Shown here piece after piece: positions 7,732 to 9,993 of a DNA stretch of 9,993 nt (positions are counted from its first letter, which is position 1; each line of letters begins with the position of its first letter). The notes under the pieces are model-generated. The model made no database searches, was not told the origin of the DNA, and worked only from the letters and a program-made list of their open reading frames with translations. Made by a program: the position numbers and the translations under genes. The DNA comes from Pseudomonadota bacterium (lineage in GTDB: Bacteria; Pseudomonadota; Gammaproteobacteria; Burkholderiales; Burkholderiaceae), in NCBI GenBank assembly GCA_021778935.1, contig JAJYBQ010000066.1:1-9993 (forward strand). Reading direction: 5' to 3'.

Positions 7732-8121
7732 CTACCGGGCGGGGAGCAAGGCCATGAGGTCGGCGAATTCCCGTGCTCCATCGCTGCTGCGTACGGTCAC
7801 CTCCACCCGATCGAAAAATGGATTCGGCGTGGGCCGGATGATCTGCTCGCAAGAAAAGGTGGCCCCGCCTTGTTCGCACGAGAATCCGGAAACGCCGATC
7901 CGGATCGCGCCGGCGCCCAGTTGCAGTTCGATCAGCCGGTTCTCGGCGGTCATCAGCGCGTACTGCTTCCAGCGGATGTCGCGGACGTTGTTGGTCAGCG
8001 CCATCGCGCTGCGCAGTGCCGCCGTCAGGGCCACGGCGAGGATGGTCAGAGCGACCAGCACCTCGAGCAGCGTGAATCCGGCGGCGGGGTTACGGGGCGA
8101 CGGTCGCATGGCCCTTTGCAT
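7732..8121 (-). CDS. gspI: GspI, minor pseudopilin
   Basis: A 129-residue minor pseudopilin. A 15-residue Arg/Pro-containing leader ends in NPAAG, followed by FTLLEVLVALTILAVALTAAL: prepilin-peptidase site after Gly15, Glu at mature +5, then the transmembrane/assembly helix. Other family traits are AENRLIELQLG at 59-69 and RPTPNPFFDRVEVTV at 96-110. Cys82 and Cys91, each inside an FSCEQ pentapeptide, could form a periplasmic disulfide (inference). The ATG at 8121 has GGTGGA 5 nt upstream; an ATG at 8109 is an alternative. Either start lies inside the 3' end of gspH (32 or 20 bp overlap). In known systems GspI seeds the tip complex with GspJ and GspK. Confidence 0.95.
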   Translation of the reverse strand: MQRAMRPSPRNPAAGFTLLEVLVALTILAVALTAALRSAMALTNNVRDIRWKQYALMTAENRLIELQLGAGAIRIGVSGFSCEQGGATFSCEQIIRPTPNPFFDRVEVTVRSSDGAREFADLMALLPAR

Positions 8122-8575
8122 CGAAGTCCACCGTGACGGAGGCGCGATCGGTGGTGAGTTCCAGCCGCCAGGGCGCCTGAACCCATTCGCGCGCCACCGG
8201 CACGGACAGGGGCGGCGCGTCGGATCCGATCAAGGTGCGCGCCGCGCCGCTGGCCAGATCGACGATCTGGAGGCGCCTAAGCGGCGGCTTCCATGCCCGT
8301 TCACGCAACAGGTCGTCGCCGGAAAAGGTCTCGCGCCGGTCCCCCCACTGCGCCACGAACCGGTAGCCGCGCAAATCGGCCTCCCAGGTGATCCGCACAT
8401 TCTGGAGACGCGCTTCGTCAGCGGCGACATCCATCAGCAGGCCGACGCGCTTTGCCTGTTCCGTCAGCGCCTGCCGGGGGTCCGGCCGCATGCTGATGGA
8501 AACTGCTCCGGCGATGATCGCGATCAAGGTGATCACCACGATCATTTCCAGCAACGTGAAGCCGCGCTGGGACAT
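8090..8575 (-). CDS. gspH: GspH, minor pseudopilin
   Basis: A 161-residue minor pseudopilin. A very short leader MSQRG precedes FTLLEMIVVITLIAIIAGAV, giving a canonical type IV prepilin cleavage site with Glu at mature +5. The rest is a globular domain with the Gly/aromatic strand pattern RGYRFVAQWGDRR at 69-81, typical of GspH/FimT-like proteins, and a late strand pair ending in SVTVDFDAKGHATVAP. It is assigned to GspH by position after gspG and before gspI and by size. No Shine-Dalgarno is evident before the ATG at 8575. The gene is separated from gspG by a 178 bp gap but overlaps gspI at its 3' end. The role in known systems is to link the major GspG shaft to the I-J-K tip. Confidence 0.93.
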   Translation of the reverse strand: MSQRGFTLLEMIVVITLIAIIAGAVSISMRPDPRQALTEQAKRVGLLMDVAADEARLQNVRITWEADLRGYRFVAQWGDRRETFSGDDLLRERAWKPPLRRLQIVDLASGAARTLIGSDAPPLSVPVAREWVQAPWRLELTTDRASVTVDFDAKGHATVAP

Positions 8576-8753
8576 AAATCGCGAATCAGTGCGGAGCGTC
8601 GTCTTGCTTCGCTACCGTAGGGGCCGATCGCGCCGGCCGAGGGGGATGCGCGGAAGCGGTCGCCGACCCTCTTCGCAGCCGATTCTCCTGGATTTGCGTT
8701 GCGCGCAGCGCGGTTGCCGAAACAGCGATGGATTGCATTCCATGGGCGCGTAT
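8576..8753 (-). other. gspG-gspH gap with a 50-codon open frame
   Basis: This is the longest untranslated gap in the gsp run (178 bp). It holds one complete minus-strand open frame, 8586-8738, of 50 codons: it begins MQSIAVSATALRATQ and ends in a Pro/Ala/Arg-rich tail, TVAKQDDAPH. There is no Shine-Dalgarno before it, and an open frame of this length is unremarkable in such GC-rich DNA, so I do not call it a gene. A small GGTC-GGC-GACC hairpin is present but has no T-tract, so I see no intrinsic terminator. The gap may serve as a site for mRNA processing or a secondary promoter for gspH onward; nothing visible proves either. Confidence 0.3.
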
Positions 8754-9191
8754 CTAAAGATTCCAGGAACCGATGTCTGCATCCGGACCCGTACCGCCCG
8801 GCACGCCGTCGCGCCCGTAGCTGAACACGTCGATGTCGCCGTGCACCCCCGGATTGAGGTACTGATAGTCGTTTCCCCAAGGATCCTTGCGCAGGACCGG
8901 GGGATCCAGATACCCCCCCTGTTTCCAGTTTTGCGGGACGGGATCGGCCACCGGCCTTTCCACTAGCGCACGCAGCCCCTGCTCCTGGGTGGGGTAGCGG
9001 CCATTGTCGAGGCGGTACAGCTTGAGGGCCTGCATGAGTTGCGCGATGTCCTGCTTGGCGGCGACGATGCGGGCATCGTCGGTGCGGCCCACGACGCGCG
9101 GAACGATCAGCGCCGCCAGAATGCCGAGAATGATCACGACGACCATGATTTCGATCAGCGTGAAGCCGCGCGCGCGCTGCGGGGCGCACAC
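8754..9191 (-). CDS. gspG: GspG, major pseudopilin
   Basis: The major pseudopilin that builds the pseudopilus shaft. The mature protein begins FTLIEIMVVVIILGILAAL with Glu at +5, followed by family-typical stretches RYPTQEQGLRALVERP, DPWGNDYQYLNPG and a C-terminal loop with Asp-rich GPDADIGSW, which matches the calcium-binding end of GspG proteins. Mature length is about 136 residues, normal for the family. I start it at the GTG at 9191: GGGGAG lies 7 nt upstream and the leader becomes nine residues (start, then CAPQRARG), close to the family norm, for a total of 145 residues. An in-frame ATG at 9251 would give 165 residues and a 29-residue leader but has no visible ribosome-binding site. It is the first gene of the minus-strand run, divergent from gspC; the gap to gspH suggests that gspG may be expressed at a higher level than the rest (inference). 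Confidence 0.95.
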   Translation of the reverse strand: MCAPQRARGFTLIEIMVVVIILGILAALIVPRVVGRTDDARIVAAKQDIAQLMQALKLYRLDNGRYPTQEQGLRALVERPVADPVPQNWKQGGYLDPPVLRKDPWGNDYQYLNPGVHGDIDVFSYGRDGVPGGTGPDADIGSWNL

Positions 9192-9314
9192 CGCACTGCT
9201 CCCCGGAAGAAGGGAGTCCCGCAAGCCAAGGGTTCGGGCAGTCGCTACCATATCGGGGATGATATCGCAGCACACCGTGCCGTTCCGAAATCTTTCCTTA
9301 CGGATGCCGCCCCG
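9192..9314. promoter_or_regulatory. Divergent gspG / gspC control region
   Basis: The region between the two divergent first genes (63 bp if gspG starts at the ATG at 9251, 123 bp if at the GTG at 9191) must hold promoters for both directions unless transcription enters from elsewhere. An imperfect inverted repeat ATATC-GGGGAT-GATAT spans 9250-9265. On the minus strand it contains TATCAT (9264-9259), a five-of-six match to a -10 box, but I find no convincing -35 partner on either strand. A transcript starting just past this box would begin close to 9251, which would fit the downstream GTG start of gspG. No known operator was recognised. Confidence 0.4.
9199..9204 (-). promoter_or_regulatory. 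Putative ribosome-binding site deciding the gspG start
   Basis: On the minus strand the hexamer GGGGAG lies 7 nt upstream of the GTG at 9191. This is the best Shine-Dalgarno-like match near either candidate gspG start and favours the GTG over the ATG at 9251. It lies inside the open frame, so it could also be a chance G-rich match in GC-rich coding DNA. Confidence 0.5.
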
Positions 9315-9857
9315 ATGACGACGACGCGCTCCACCCCCTTGCTCGTCCACGTGGCCGGCGCGGCGCTGGCCAGCGCGATCGCCGCGTACTGGGCGATGCG
9401 GGTCTTCACGCCGATGCCGGTGTTGCCGGCCGCCCCACCGTCTCCCCAGGTGCCGCCGCCGGATGCGGCGCTGGCAGGCCGGATGTTCGGGGCGCTCGGC
9501 GGCGGCACCGCGCTGTTGCCCGAGATCCGGGTGTCCGGGGTGTTTGCCGCGGGCCCGGACTCCTCGGCGGTGATCGCGGTAGGGGGGCGGCAGCCTCGCG
9601 CCGTGCTGCTGGGTCAGGAGGTCGTGCCCGGCGTGCGCCTGGTCGCCGTGCAGGCCGATCGCGTCGTCCTGGAGCGGGCGGGAGTGCGGGCGGAATTCGC
9701 CGTTCCCGCATTGGCGGCGGCGCAGCCCGGGGGCGCCTTGGCGCCGTTCCAGCGGCGGGATGGCGTCCTGACCGCCCCGGAGGAAGCGGTTGCCCCGACG
9801 TCGGCGCCGGAAGCGGCGCCCCAAGGGTTCCGCCAGTTCCGCCCCCGCGGGATGTGA
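9315..9857 (+). CDS. gspC: GspC, inner-membrane coupling protein (short form without PDZ)
   Basis: A 180-residue bitopic protein that in T2SS links the inner-membrane platform to the N-terminal domains of the GspD secretin. A short cytoplasmic N-terminus is followed by one membrane segment (about 9-29), a Pro/Ala linker (31-50), then the homology region (about 66-133). The pattern there, IRVSGVFAAG, SSAVIAVGG, VLLGQEVVPGVRLVAVQADRVVLERAG, matches the GspC core. The remaining 45 residues are Ala/Pro/Gln rich and low in complexity. Many GspC proteins run to 270-300 residues with a C-terminal PDZ or coiled coil; neither is present here, and short forms are known in other proteobacteria. The ATG at 9315 is the first after the divergent region; no good Shine-Dalgarno is seen. 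It is transcribed opposite to the other gsp genes and ends 2 bp before the tRNA-Tyr promoter. Confidence 0.92.
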   Translation: MTTTRSTPLLVHVAGAALASAIAAYWAMRVFTPMPVLPAAPPSPQVPPPDAALAGRMFGALGGGTALLPEIRVSGVFAAGPDSSAVIAVGGRQPRAVLLGQEVVPGVRLVAVQADRVVLERAGVRAEFAVPALAAAQPGGALAPFQRRDGVLTAPEEAVAPTSAPEAAPQGFRQFRPRGM

Positions 9858-9858
9858 T

Positions 9859-9887
9859 TTGACAGAACGCCAAACCACCACGATAAT
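9859..9887 (+). promoter_or_regulatory. Sigma-70 promoter for tRNA-Tyr
   Basis: A perfect -35 box TTGACA (9859-9864) is followed by a 17 bp spacer and GATAAT (9882-9887), five of six to the -10 consensus. Transcription would begin near 9894, a few bases before the tRNA at 9901. The -35 box begins one base after the gspC stop codon (TGA 9855-9857), so there is no room for a gspC terminator and gspC transcripts probably run into the tRNA gene. Near-consensus promoters of this kind are typical for stable RNA genes. Confidence 0.88.
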
Positions 9888-9900
9888 TTGCGGTTCCCTA

Positions 9901-9986
9901 GGAGGGGTGCCCGAGTGGCTAAAGGGGGCAGACTGTAAATCTGCTGGCTTACGCCTACGTTGGTTCGAATCCAACCTCCTCCACCA
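9901..9986 (+). tRNA. tRNA-Tyr (anticodon GTA)
   Basis: A complete class II tRNA of 86 nt including an encoded 3' CCA (9984-9986). The acceptor stem GGAGGGG pairs with CTCCTCC (one G-T pair), with discriminator A at 9983. The D-arm is CCCGAGTGG...; the anticodon stem GCAGA/TCTGC (9928-9932 and 9940-9944) encloses loop CTGTAAA with anticodon GTA at 9935-9937. A long variable arm precedes the T-arm with GGTTCGAATCC. The anticodon and long variable arm identify bacterial tRNA-Tyr. In several proteobacteria tRNA-Tyr opens a tRNA-Gly/tRNA-Thr/tuf cluster; only 7 bases follow here, so that cannot be tested. Confidence 0.98.
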
Positions 9987-9993
9987 GGTTCCC

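Noticed and set aside
7620..9172. Recurring DNA similar to GCGTGAAGCCGCG at about 7644, 8075, 8553 and 9160.
   Set aside because: Each copy is the codon string for the conserved prepilin motif (RG/F-T-L-x-E) in gspJ, I, H and G, so it is explained by protein homology and is not an operator or mobile repeat.
8757..9974. A minus-strand frame of 406 codons running from near the window end through gspC into gspG.
   Set aside because: The part beyond 9251 is antisense to gspC and the tRNA and has no pseudopilin leader character; only the last 145-165 codons are GspG.
9901..9993. tRNA-Tyr as an integration (att) site for a mobile element.
   Set aside because: No integrase, no partial tRNA repeat and no compositional break are visible in the window.
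1..9993. CRISPR arrays, insertion sequences, transposases, toxin-antitoxin or defence genes.
   Set aside because: None seen; nearly all of the window is accounted for by T2SS genes and one tRNA.

Overview
This window is a high-GC (by eye about two thirds G+C) chromosomal segment that carries most of a type II secretion system (T2SS, general secretion pathway) locus. It ends in a tRNA-Tyr gene. The organism is probably a betaproteobacterium. I infer this from the base composition, a short GspC without a PDZ domain, the retention of gspN, and the long GspG-to-GspE gene run. No species can be named from the sequence alone.

Layout: reading leftward on the minus strand from about 9.2 kb, the genes run gspG, gspH, gspI, gspJ, gspK, gspL, gspM, gspN, gspD and gspE. 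The last is cut by the left edge of the window. This looks like one long operon. J/K, L/M and N/D share ATGA stop-start overlaps, K/L overlap by 16 bp, H/I overlap by 20-32 bp, and D/E are 6 bp apart. Only three junctions are looser: G/H (178 bp), I/J and M/N. The last two carry long C homopolymers on the coding strand. gspC lies alone on the plus strand, divergent from gspG. Two bases after its stop codon begins a near-consensus sigma-70 promoter that drives tRNA-Tyr(GTA) (9901-9986).

How the genes work together: GspD is the outer-membrane secretin. GspC links it to the inner-membrane platform of GspL and GspM (GspF is expected beyond the left edge). GspE is the cytoplasmic ATPase that drives assembly of the pseudopilus. 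GspG is the major pseudopilin, and GspH, I, J and K form its tip. GspN is an accessory component. Folded periplasmic proteins leave through the GspD channel. The prepilin peptidase (GspO/PilD) needed to mature G-K is not in the window.

Novelty: this is a recognisable, apparently complete set of T2SS genes, not a new system. The items worth a second look are details: the paired poly-C tracts upstream of gspJ and gspN, uncertain starts of gspG and gspJ, a Ser/Gly-rich insert and a Pro/Gly-rich tail in GspD, a compressed tetracysteine loop in GspE, the minimal GspC, and a short open frame in the G/H gap.
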